This document shows positions 52,801 to 60,895 of a DNA stretch of 64,000 nucleotides, one piece after another (within the stretch, counting starts at the first letter, position 1; every line of letters starts with the position of its first letter). The stretch covers positions 1 to 64,000 of the forward strand of contig URAN01000006.1 of NCBI GenBank assembly GCA_900545865.1, written 5' to 3'. This DNA is from an uncultured Eubacteriales bacterium. GTDB lineage: Bacteria; Bacillota; Clostridia; Monoglobales; Monoglobaceae. Under the pieces are notes generated by a model that had not been told where the DNA came from, did not search any database, and was given only the letters and a program-made list of their open reading frames with translations. Both the position numbers and the translations under genes were made by a program.

Positions 52801-53431
52801 GGGCGAATCGGCAACATATATGATACCGTTCGGTTCGAGAATAAAGGTTCGTGACGAACAAGAAATAAATGCAGGTGACCCGTTGACAGAGGGTTCGCTC
52901 AATCCGCATGATATTCTTGCAATTCTGGGTGCAACCGCCGTACAGAATTACTTTATTCAAGAAGTACAGCGTGTGTACAGATTACAGGGCGTTGATATTA
53001 ATGATAAACACATCGAGGTAATCGTAAGACAGATGATGCACAAAGTTAAGGTTGAATCTGCCGGTGATACCGGATTGCTTACGGGTTCGCTTATAAGCAT
53101 TTATGAGCTTGAAGATATAAACAATAAGGTAATATCAGAGGGTGGAGAACCCGCTGAATTCTCGATACAGCTTATGGGTATAACAAAGGCTGCTTTGGCA
53201 ACCGAATCATTCTTATCGGCGGCATCGTTCCAGGAAACAACTCGTGTTCTTACCGATGCGGCAATCAAAGGCAAGAAAGACCCGCTGATTGGCCTTAAAG
53301 AGAACGTTATTATCGGTAAGCTTATTCCTGCCGGAACAGGTATCGGACAGTATAATGAGATTGAGGTTTATCCTACTTTTCAGGCTGCTGAAGAGGAATC
53401 TGAATTGGGCTTAATCGGAAGAAATATCTGA
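49802..53431 (+). CDS. rpoC: RNA polymerase beta' subunit
   Basis: A 1209-residue subunit. The N-terminal zinc ribbon is [20 protein letters not shown] (about 60-79), the catalytic NADFDGDQM triad follows near residue 460, and the second zinc site includes [15 protein letters not shown] (near 897). The extreme N-terminus has a short repeat ([17 protein letters not shown]) before the conserved [18 protein letters not shown]. Start 49802 has GGAAAGG upstream. rpsL, rpsG and fusA, which often follow, are not here; a phosphofructokinase gene is next. Confidence 0.97.
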   Translation: [1209 protein letters not shown]

Positions 53432-53524
53432 TTTTAAGATTCAGACCTTGGCTGAAATACGGTTGAGTTGTATTTCGGCGGCATACGGATAAAAATCTGT
53501 ATATTAAACATACTCTTTAAAAAC

Positions 53525-53557
53525 AAAAGCGGGCGGCAATATTTGCTGTCCGCTTTT
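53525..53557 (+). promoter_or_regulatory. Long hairpin before the phosphofructokinase gene
   Basis: A 15-bp stem with two G-T pairs (53525-53539 against 53543-53557) has a 3-nt loop and only a short T-run, ending 18 bp before the pfk ribosome binding site. It may be the rpoC terminator or an attenuator. Confidence 0.5.
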
Positions 53558-53587
53558 AAATGCAAAAATCAAAACGGAGGTATACCG

Positions 53588-54811
53588 GTGAAAAATGTTA
53601 TAATCGGTCAATCTGGCGGCCCTACAGCGGTGATAAACGCTACTCTTGCGGGTGCGTATACCGAGGCGGTCGCACAGGGTGCGGACAAAGTTTACGGAAT
53701 GATTGGCGGAATACAAGGACTTTTGAATGAAAAATACGCTGATTTGTCACAATATATTATAGGTGACAGGGAGTGCGATATTTTAAAACAAACCCCGTCG
53801 GCGGCGCTCGGAAGCTGTAGGTACAAGCTTCCGAATTATGAGGAAGAGCCGCAGATATATGAAAAACTTTTTAAAATATTGGACAAGCTCGAAATCTTTT
53901 GTTTGGTATATATCGGCGGTAACGATTCAATGGATACCATTGCCAAACTTTCGGAATATGCCAAAAAAATCGGAAGTAATATAAGATTTATGGGTGCGCC
54001 GAAAACGGTTGATAATGACCTTGCGGTAACGGATCATACTCCGGGATTCGGAAGTGCGGCAAAATATATTGCCGCATCGGTAAAAGAAATAATATGCGAC
54101 AGCTCGGTTTATGACCTTAAATCCGTTACAGTAATAGAAATAATGGGAAGAAACGCAGGGTGGCTTACCGCATCGGCGGCACTGGCAAAAGATGACGATT
54201 GCTGTGGGGTTGATTTGATTTATCTTCCTGAAACGGCATTTGATATAGAAAAATGTACTGATAAAGTGAAAAAACTGCTTGCCGAAAAAGACACTGTTGT
54301 GCTTGCTGTATCCGAGGCATTGCGCGATTCAAACGGAGAGTATGTTGCGGCGGCAGGGTCAGTATACGCGGGTCTTGACGCATTCGGACATAAAATAATG
54401 AGCGGTACGGGACAATTCTTGGCGAATTATCTCGGAAAAACTCTCGGCGTAAAGGCAAGAGGAATCGAAATCAGTACTCTTCAGCGAAGTGCGGCGCATT
54501 TTGCGTCTAAGCAGGATATTAATGAGGCTGTTGCAACAGGTGCTGCGGCGGTGAAAGCCGCATTTAACGGAAGGACGGCAGAAATGTCGGTGATTCGGCG
54601 TATTTTCGATAATTCGGAATACGTGTACAGTGTTGAAACGGCGGATATTAAAAGCATAGCCAATATAGAAAAGACTGTGCCGTCCGAATGGATAGTTAAT
54701 GATAATACTTATGTAAGCGATGAGTTTATTAAATATGCACGGCCGTTGATTATGGGCGAGATGAATATCATTTATAAAAACGGTTTGCCGATGCATCTCA
54801 AAATAAAATAG
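53588..54811 (+). CDS. 6-phosphofructokinase, pyrophosphate-dependent type
   Basis: A 407-residue enzyme that phosphorylates fructose 6-phosphate. The opening GQSGGPTAVINATLAG lacks the ATP-type GGDAPGMN loop. The motif GGNDSMDTI has aspartate at the position that in ATP enzymes is glycine, and APKTVDNDL and MGRNAGWLT complete the PPi-type set. The use of pyrophosphate is inferred from these motifs. GTG at 53588 with GGAGG upstream is preferred; the frame is open earlier but without a site and with a non-homologous N-terminus. Confidence 0.92.
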   Translation: MKNVIIGQSGGPTAVINATLAGAYTEAVAQGADKVYGMIGGIQGLLNEKYADLSQYIIGDRECDILKQTPSAALGSCRYKLPNYEEEPQIYEKLFKILDKLEIFCLVYIGGNDSMDTIAKLSEYAKKIGSNIRFMGAPKTVDNDLAVTDHTPGFGSAAKYIAASVKEIICDSSVYDLKSVTVIEIMGRNAGWLTASAALAKDDDCCGVDLIYLPETAFDIEKCTDKVKKLLAEKDTVVLAVSEALRDSNGEYVAAAGSVYAGLDAFGHKIMSGTGQFLANYLGKTLGVKARGIEISTLQRSAAHFASKQDINEAVATGAAAVKAAFNGRTAEMSVIRRIFDNSEYVYSVETADIKSIANIEKTVPSEWIVNDNTYVSDEFIKYARPLIMGEMNIIYKNGLPMHLKIK

Positions 54812-54903
54812 GACAAGTAATCATTGAAAATTTGAATTTAAAGTTTTTATGTAATATATGTGCGAAAATCAATCGGTGTTTACTTTAAGAAAGGAAAATA
54901 AAA

Positions 54904-55158
54904 ATGGATAAATACAGTTATAAAACACACGGAACGTGTTCGAGAGAAATTGATTTTGAAGTTGACGGAAATACAGTACACAATGTAAAATTCTGCGGCG
55001 GATGCAGCGGAAACACTCAAGGTGTTCAAAAACTCGCTGAGGGAATGGATATAGATAAGCTTATATCTCTGCTCAGCGGTATTGATTGCAACGGCAGGGG
55101 AACATCATGTCCCGACCAGCTTGCAAAGGCGCTTTTGGAATATAAAAATTCAAAATAG
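54904..55158 (+). CDS. TSCPD domain protein (TIGR03905 type)
   Basis: An 84-residue protein with cysteines at C12, C31, C34, C62 and C69 and the TSCPDQLAKAL signature near the end. The TSCPD domain occurs at the C-terminus of adenosylcobalamin ribonucleotide reductases; the stand-alone form is common in Clostridia and of unknown function, perhaps metal binding or redox. AAGGAAAA precedes the ATG. Followed after 16 bp by another cysteine-rich family protein. Confidence 0.87.
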   Translation: MDKYSYKTHGTCSREIDFEVDGNTVHNVKFCGGCSGNTQGVQKLAEGMDIDKLISLLSGIDCNGRGTSCPDQLAKALLEYKNSK

Positions 55159-55174
55159 AACGGTAGGGATAATT

Positions 55175-55705
55175 ATGTATGATAAAAAAGCGGAAAGAGC
55201 AAGGCGGTTGTTTAAAGAGGGGTATAATTGCGCCCAGGCAGTGGTAGGAGCGTTTGCAGGAGAGATGGGGATGGATTTTGATACCGCGATAAAACTTGCG
55301 TCGTCTTTCGGCGGCGGAATGGGCAGAATGAGAGAAGTATGCGGTGCGGTATCGGGAATGTTTATTGTTGCCGGAGTGCTTTACGGATATTCCGACCCGA
55401 AAGATAAAGAGGCAAAGGACAAGCATTATGCCTTGATACAAGAATTAGCGGAGCAGTTTAAGAACAGTAACGGTTCGATAATTTGTAAAAATCTTTTGAC
55501 GGGTACAAATTTAGAACCTAATGTCCTTAAAATTAAAGTGAATGAAGATGAAAAGCGAGAAATTGACTCAACACCCGTTTCAACGCCGAGAACCGCGGAA
55601 TTTTATCGAAAGAGACCTTGTGACGAGCTTGTTTGGCGCGCGGCAAATATCTTGCATCAGCTTATTATAGCTGATGGTGACCCAAATCAGCAGGTACATT
55701 TTTAA
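55175..55705 (+). CDS. C_GCAxxG_C_C family protein
   Basis: A 176-residue protein of the C_GCAxxG_C_C family (NCAQAVVGAFAGEMGMDF; SSFGGGMGRMREVCGAVSGM; IICKNLL). The conserved cysteines suggest a redox or metal site, and some relatives accompany membrane redox proteins. The function is not known. I chose the ATG at 55175 with GGTAGGGA upstream; the frame is open further 5' into the previous gene without a site. Confidence 0.88.
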   Translation: MYDKKAERARRLFKEGYNCAQAVVGAFAGEMGMDFDTAIKLASSFGGGMGRMREVCGAVSGMFIVAGVLYGYSDPKDKEAKDKHYALIQELAEQFKNSNGSIICKNLLTGTNLEPNVLKIKVNEDEKREIDSTPVSTPRTAEFYRKRPCDELVWRAANILHQLIIADGDPNQQVHF

Positions 55706-55737
55706 CGTATCGGATAATAGAGAGAGGATGTTATAAA

Positions 55738-56685
55738 TTGTTTGAAACTTTTAAGGCGACTCTGTCGCCCATGTTGGTTATGTTTTTGTGTATGCTTATC
55801 GGATTCGGTGCAAACAAGCTTAAACTTGCGCCCGATAATACGGCAACGGTTTTGTCAAAACTCGAGAATTATTTCTTTGTGCCTGCACTTATCATAAACA
55901 CATTTATGAAATATTGTACGGTCCAATCCGTATCCGAGAATTATCAGCTTATTCTGTACAGTGCAATTGCACTTGTGATTGCGATTGTGATTGCTCTTCC
56001 GCTGTCAAAAGTGTTTGCGCGCGATGATGCATATAAAAGAAATATTTATAAATACGCGCTTGCGTTCGGAAACTTTTCTTTTATGGGCAATGCGATTGTG
56101 CCGGCGATTATGGGCGATAAAATGCTCTATAATTATATGCTGTATATCCTGCCGCTTAATGTTGCGGTTTATACATGGGGTGTGATTATTCTTATTCCCA
56201 GAGGAAATAACAGCGGCAGCGCCTTGAAAAACTTGCTGAACCCGATTTTTGTGTCAATTATCATAGGGGCTTTGCTCGGTTTGACAGGGGCAGCGGAATA
56301 TGTTCCGTCATTTATAAAATCTACTGTGACGAACTGTGCGTCATGTATGGGACCTCTTGCAATGATTTTAACCGGATTTGTAATCGGCGGATATAATATT
56401 GTCGGACTTTTAAAGAACAAAGCCGTGTATATCGCAACAGCGCTGAGGCTTATTGTTCTGCCGCTTTTGTTTATGGTCATATTGCATTTTATCGGGGCAG
56501 ATAAAGGTGCGCTTTATCTGACTTTGATTGCGTTCGGAACACCGCTCGGATTGAATACGGTTGTATTCCCGGCGGCTTACGGCGGCGATACATCGACCGG
56601 TGCGTCAATGGCGATGATTTCACATACTCTTTGCGTAATAACGATTCCGCTTATGTATGCTCTTTTAACGGCGTTTGTAAGTTGA
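55738..56685 (+). CDS. AEC-family transporter (auxin efflux carrier type)
   Basis: A 315-residue membrane protein with about ten transmembrane segments of the AEC/bile-acid-transporter fold (MLVMFLCMLIGFGANKLKLA; GNFSFMGNAIVPAIMGD; TLIAFGTPLGLNTVVFPAAY). Members carry small carboxylates such as malate or malonate; the substrate here is unknown. It starts at TTG with AGAGGATG upstream. Separate from glmM, which has its own promoter. Confidence 0.88.
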   Translation: MFETFKATLSPMLVMFLCMLIGFGANKLKLAPDNTATVLSKLENYFFVPALIINTFMKYCTVQSVSENYQLILYSAIALVIAIVIALPLSKVFARDDAYKRNIYKYALAFGNFSFMGNAIVPAIMGDKMLYNYMLYILPLNVAVYTWGVIILIPRGNNSGSALKNLLNPIFVSIIIGALLGLTGAAEYVPSFIKSTVTNCASCMGPLAMILTGFVIGGYNIVGLLKNKAVYIATALRLIVLPLLFMVILHFIGADKGALYLTLIAFGTPLGLNTVVFPAAYGGDTSTGASMAMISHTLCVITIPLMYALLTAFVS

Positions 56686-56815
56686 CCGCGTTTGTCAAAA
56701 AGAGATATGTTGATAGAACAAAAAAACAGACGTTTTACATTTGGACATTAATAATGCGTTTTGGAGGATTGTACCGAGTATTTGCACAATTTTTTCGGAA
56801 AAATCCGAATAGACG

Positions 56816-56867
56816 TTGACAAATCGTATTTTTTAGCATATAATTTATATGTTAAAAAATACGATTT
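56816..56867 (+). promoter_or_regulatory. glmM promoter with 47-bp near-perfect palindrome
   Basis: TTGACA (56816-56821), 17-bp spacer, TATAAT (56839-56844). From 56821 to 56867 runs a palindrome with two 23-bp arms, one central base (56844) and a single mismatched pair (56836/56852). It starts at the -35 edge and covers the spacer, -10 box and the start. Its centre lies in the -10 box. Confidence 0.85.
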
Positions 56868-56889
56868 TGAATTTCGGAGGAATTTATAT

Positions 56890-58245
56890 ATGGGAAGATT
56901 ATTCGGAACGGATGGAGTAAGAGGAATAGCAAACGAAGAGCTTACACCCGAACTTGCGCTTGAAATTGGTAAGGCGGGGGCGTATGTTCTGACCGAAAGC
57001 AGCGGAAAAAAGCCTAAAATCCTTGTGGGTAAGGATACGCGTATTTCGGGTGATATATTAGAGTGCGCTCTGACGGCAGGACTTTGCAGCATAGGCGCAG
57101 AGGTTGTCAGCGCAGGGGTTATTCCCACACCGGCTATTGCTTATCTTGTGAGAAAATGCGGATTTGATGCAGGCGTTATGATTTCGGCATCGCACAACCC
57201 TTTTGAGCATAACGGTATCAAATTTTTCAACGGTGACGGATATAAGCTGAGCGATGAAACCGAAAATCGTATTGAGGGAATAATTCTCGATAAATCCGAA
57301 GAAGTGGTTCGTGCTACGCATGAGCGGATAGGCCATTGTACAGAGGATAAAACTTTGGTTGACAAATATATAGATTTTGCCGTGTCAACAACGGATGTTC
57401 GTCTTGATGGACTTAAAGTTGCCATTGACTGTGCCAACGGCGCATCGAGCGTTACGGCAAAGAAAGCTCTTGAAAAGCTTGGAGCAAAAGTATTTGTTAC
57501 CTGTGACAAACCCGACGGAATCAACATAAACAGCGGATGCGGCTCAACACATCTGAATAATCTTTGCGAGTTTGTCAAAAAATGCGGAGCGGACGCAGGA
57601 CTTGCGTTTGACGGTGACGCCGACCGAGTTTTGGCTGTGGACGAAAATGGTACAGAGGTTGACGGCGATAAAATTATGGCAATATGCGCATTGGATATGA
57701 AAGAGAGAGGTATTCTTTCGGACAACACGGTTGTTGCAACGGTTATGAGCAACCTTGGATTCTTTAAAATGGGCGAAAAGTTTGGGCTTAACATAAAACA
57801 GACCAAAGTCGGTGACAGATATGTTCTCGAAGAAATGCTCAAACACGGTCATAAGATAGGCGGCGAACAATCGGGACACGTTATCTTGCTTGACAATAAC
57901 ACAACGGGTGACGGGCTTGTTACCGGAATAAGTCTTGTTTCGGTTATGAAACGCACAAACAAGCCGTTGTCCGAACTTGCATCGGTAATGAATATTTATC
58001 CTCAGGTTCTTGTGAACGCACGAGTTAATAATGAGTTTAAAAGTGAGGATAAATATATGGCTGTTCCTGAAATTAGGGCGGCAATAGAAAAGTTAAATGC
58101 CGAGTTTGACGGCAACGGAAGGGTACTTATCCGTCCGAGCGGAACGGAACCGCTTGTGCGTGTTATGATTGAGGGAAGCGATGAAGCCTTGATTAAAGAG
58201 CGTGCGAAATCTCTTGCCACTCTTATGGAAGAAAAATTAAAATAA
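56890..58245 (+). CDS. glmM: Phosphoglucosamine mutase
   Basis: A 451-residue enzyme that interconverts glucosamine 6-phosphate and 1-phosphate for peptidoglycan precursor synthesis. The start MGRLFGTDGVRGIANEELTP is diagnostic, the phosphoserine loop is ISASHNPFEHNG (about 99-110), the metal-binding loop DGDADRVL (about 241-248), and the sugar-phosphate loop RPSGTEPLVRVMIE near 415. GGAGG with 9-nt spacing selects the start. Usually next to cdaA-cdaR; here proS lies between. Confidence 0.97.
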   Translation: MGRLFGTDGVRGIANEELTPELALEIGKAGAYVLTESSGKKPKILVGKDTRISGDILECALTAGLCSIGAEVVSAGVIPTPAIAYLVRKCGFDAGVMISASHNPFEHNGIKFFNGDGYKLSDETENRIEGIILDKSEEVVRATHERIGHCTEDKTLVDKYIDFAVSTTDVRLDGLKVAIDCANGASSVTAKKALEKLGAKVFVTCDKPDGININSGCGSTHLNNLCEFVKKCGADAGLAFDGDADRVLAVDENGTEVDGDKIMAICALDMKERGILSDNTVVATVMSNLGFFKMGEKFGLNIKQTKVGDRYVLEEMLKHGHKIGGEQSGHVILLDNNTTGDGLVTGISLVSVMKRTNKPLSELASVMNIYPQVLVNARVNNEFKSEDKYMAVPEIRAAIEKLNAEFDGNGRVLIRPSGTEPLVRVMIEGSDEALIKERAKSLATLMEEKLK

Positions 58246-58303
58246 AATGAGATTTTGTTGTTTTTGGTATGATTCTTTATCGAACACGGTATACATTGAT
58301 TAG

Positions 58304-58358
58304 AAAAAGGTCGGGCAATTTGTTTTGTCCGACCTTTTTTAATCCGACCTTTTTTAAT
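58304..58358 (+). terminator. glmM terminator with duplicated right arm
   Basis: AAAAAGGTCGGGCAA pairs with TTGTCCGACCTTTTT (58304-58340). The right arm CCGACCTTTTTTAAT is duplicated exactly in tandem (58329-58343 and 58344-58358). Confidence 0.88.
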
Positions 58359-58450
58359 AAGAAATCGGAATACTTTCGGTGTTTTAAAGAAATAATTTTA
58401 TTCGAAATATTAAGTTTAGCTTAAATATTTCAAAAATAAAATTATAAGCC

Positions 58451-58479
58451 TTGACATAACTCGGGTTTTCATTTATACT
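58451..58479 (+). promoter_or_regulatory. Promoter of proS
   Basis: TTGACA (58451-58456), 17-bp spacer, TATACT (58474-58479), 44 bp before the start codon. Confidence 0.75.
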
Positions 58480-58523
58480 TATATATAATAGGTAATTGTA
58501 TTTTGGAAGGAATGAGTTTTAAA

Positions 58524-59969
58524 GTGGCAGAGAATAATAAGGATAAAAAGTTAGTGGAAGAGATAACTCCGATGGGTGAAGATTTTGCGCGTTGGTATAC
58601 CGATATAATCAAAAAAGCACAGCTTTGCGATTATTCGGGCGTTCGCGGATGTATGGTGATTCAGCCCTATGGATATGCAATATGGGAAAATATTCAAAAA
58701 GGTCTTGATTCGAGATTTAAAAAGACCGGTGTTGAAAACGTATATATGCCGATGTTTATTCCCGAAAGCTTGCTGCAAAAAGAAAAAGACCACGTTGAGG
58801 GTTTTGCACCCGAGGTTGCGTGGGTGACACAGGGCGGAACGGAAAAGCTCCCCGAAAGACTTTGTGTTCGTCCGACATCCGAAACGCTGTTTTGCGAGCA
58901 TTATGCGGGTGCGGTCAGGTCTTACCGCGACCTGCCGAAACTGTATAATCAATGGTGCAGTGTTGTACGCTGGGAAAAAACAACACGTCCTTTCCTGCGC
59001 AGTATGGAATTTTTATGGCAAGAGGGACACACGGCTCACGCAACGGAAGAAGACGCGAAAGAGCGCACGATTCAGATGCTCAATGTTTATGCTGATTTTT
59101 GCGAACAAGAGCTTGCTATTCCGGTAATAAAGGGTCAAAAGACCGAGAAAGAAAAATTTGCCGGTGCAAAAGAAACATACACCATCGAAAGTATGATGCA
59201 TGACGGAAAGGCTTTGCAATCGGGAACAAGCCATAATTTCGGTGACGGATTTGCAAAGGCGTTCGGTATTCAATATTTGAACAAAGAGAACGAAATGGAA
59301 TATGTTCACCAGACGTCTTGGGGAATGTCAACCCGTATAATCGGCGCTATTATTATGGTTCACGGAGATGACGCAGGTCTTAAACTTCCGCCGAGGATTG
59401 CGCCTGTACAGGCGGTAATAATACCCGTTGCACAGCACAAACCCGGTGTGTTGGACGCTGCCGCGGCTTTGCGCGACAGATTATCCGATGATTTTAGGGT
59501 TAAGCTTGATGACAGCGAAAAGTCGCCCGGTTGGAAGTTCAGCGAATATGAGATGAGAGGCGTTCCGGTTCGTATAGAAATCGGACCCAAAGATATAGAA
59601 AAAAATCAGGCGGTATTGGTAAGCCGTGTTGACCGCAGCAAGACATTTGTTTCTCTCGATAATATCGAGGAAGAACTTTCGGCTATGCTTGATAAGATTC
59701 AACAGCAAATGTATAACGCAGCTCTTGAAAATCGCGAAAGCAAGACATCGAGTGCGTCCGATTATGAGGAATTTAAAAAGCTCATTGACGAAAAAGGCGG
59801 ATTTGTCAAGGCAATGTGGTGCGGCAGTGAAGAATGTGAGCTAAAAATAAAAGAAGATACAACCGCGACATCACGTTGTATTCCGTTTGAACAAGAACAT
59901 ATTTCGGATACCTGTATATGCTGCGGAAAGCCTGCGGATAAGATGGTTTACTGGGGCAAGGCATATTAA
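58524..59969 (+). CDS. proS: Prolyl-tRNA synthetase, archaeal/eukaryotic-type
   Basis: A 481-residue class II synthetase of the short type without the editing insertion. The start VEEITPMGEDFARWYTDIIK, motif 2 (VVRWEKTTRPFLRSMEFLWQ, about 145-164) and motif 3 (GMSTRIIGAIIMVHGDDAGL, about 271-290) are clear. The C-terminal zinc-like domain has MWCGSEECE and CICCGKPADKMVYWGKAY. GTG at 58524 gives an N-terminus like the family; an upstream TTG in frame overlaps the AAGGA site. The gene separates glmM from cdaA. Confidence 0.95.
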   Translation: MAENNKDKKLVEEITPMGEDFARWYTDIIKKAQLCDYSGVRGCMVIQPYGYAIWENIQKGLDSRFKKTGVENVYMPMFIPESLLQKEKDHVEGFAPEVAWVTQGGTEKLPERLCVRPTSETLFCEHYAGAVRSYRDLPKLYNQWCSVVRWEKTTRPFLRSMEFLWQEGHTAHATEEDAKERTIQMLNVYADFCEQELAIPVIKGQKTEKEKFAGAKETYTIESMMHDGKALQSGTSHNFGDGFAKAFGIQYLNKENEMEYVHQTSWGMSTRIIGAIIMVHGDDAGLKLPPRIAPVQAVIIPVAQHKPGVLDAAAALRDRLSDDFRVKLDDSEKSPGWKFSEYEMRGVPVRIEIGPKDIEKNQAVLVSRVDRSKTFVSLDNIEEELSAMLDKIQQQMYNAALENRESKTSSASDYEEFKKLIDEKGGFVKAMWCGSEECELKIKEDTTATSRCIPFEQEHISDTCICCGKPADKMVYWGKAY

Positions 59970-60031
59970 TATCGGCGTTGGGTTAAGATAATTGGCGAGT
60001 TAATAAAAAATCAAAAGCGAGGTGACTTAAA

Positions 60032-60895
60032 ATGACATGGTGGCAGAATTTTTATCATAGTGCTATTAATCAGCTTGAACTTTTCACCATTACCGATATA
60101 ATCGATATAGCAATTGTTTCGTATGTTGTGTACAAGGCACTTAAATTTATACGCGATACGAGAACGGTACAGCTTATAAAAGGTGTTGTATTGGTTGTTG
60201 TTGCGACTCAGATAAGTTATTTCGCAAAGCTGAATACCTTGTATTTTATTTTAAGTCACTGTCTCCAACTCGGAATTATCGCCTTGCTTATTGTCTTTCA
60301 GCCGGAACTTCGGCGTGCGCTTGAACACGTTGGGCGAACGGCGGCGGCGAACCTGTTTTCTCAGCATTCCGAATCCGGTGCAGAGAGTCAGCAGGTAATA
60401 CGTGAGATTGCCAAAGCGGCACAGGTGATGTCAAACACGCGCACGGGTGCGCTTATGATTATAGAAAAGCGTGATAATATCGACAGCCTTATAAGCTCGG
60501 GTGTTGATATTTCCGCACAGGTGACAAGCGAATTGATTGAGAACATTTTTGTTCCCGATACGCCGCTGCATGACGGAGCGGTTATAATAAGAAATTATAA
60601 AATTGCGCGTGCAAGCTGCGTATTGCCTCTGTCACAGAACCCGAATATCAAAACGTCCTACGGAACGCGGCATCGTGCCGGCATAGGTATATCAGAGGAA
60701 TCGGACGCAATATCGATAATCGTTTCGGAAGAAACGGGCAGAATATCGATTGCGCATAAAGGTGTCCTTACCACGGGGTATACCGAGGATACTTTGCGTG
60801 CAAAAATTAACGAACTTGTGAGCAACGGCGATGAAGGAGATTCATCAAAGACGAGGTTCAAGCTGTCAAATCTCTCAAAAAGGAGGCGCGGCTGA
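60032..60895 (+). CDS. cdaA: Diadenylate cyclase CdaA
   Basis: A 287-residue membrane enzyme making cyclic di-AMP from two ATP. Three N-terminal transmembrane segments (about 20-95) precede the DAC domain with the active motifs DTPLHDGAVII (about 176) and GTRHRAGIG (about 208). c-di-AMP controls potassium and osmotic balance and cell wall state; GlmM and CdaR are known CdaA partners in Bacillota. GAGGTGA precedes the ATG. Its stop shares a base with the cdaR start. Confidence 0.96.
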   Translation: MTWWQNFYHSAINQLELFTITDIIDIAIVSYVVYKALKFIRDTRTVQLIKGVVLVVVATQISYFAKLNTLYFILSHCLQLGIIALLIVFQPELRRALEHVGRTAAANLFSQHSESGAESQQVIREIAKAAQVMSNTRTGALMIIEKRDNIDSLISSGVDISAQVTSELIENIFVPDTPLHDGAVIIRNYKIARASCVLPLSQNPNIKTSYGTRHRAGIGISEESDAISIIVSEETGRISIAHKGVLTTGYTEDTLRAKINELVSNGDEGDSSKTRFKLSNLSKRRRG

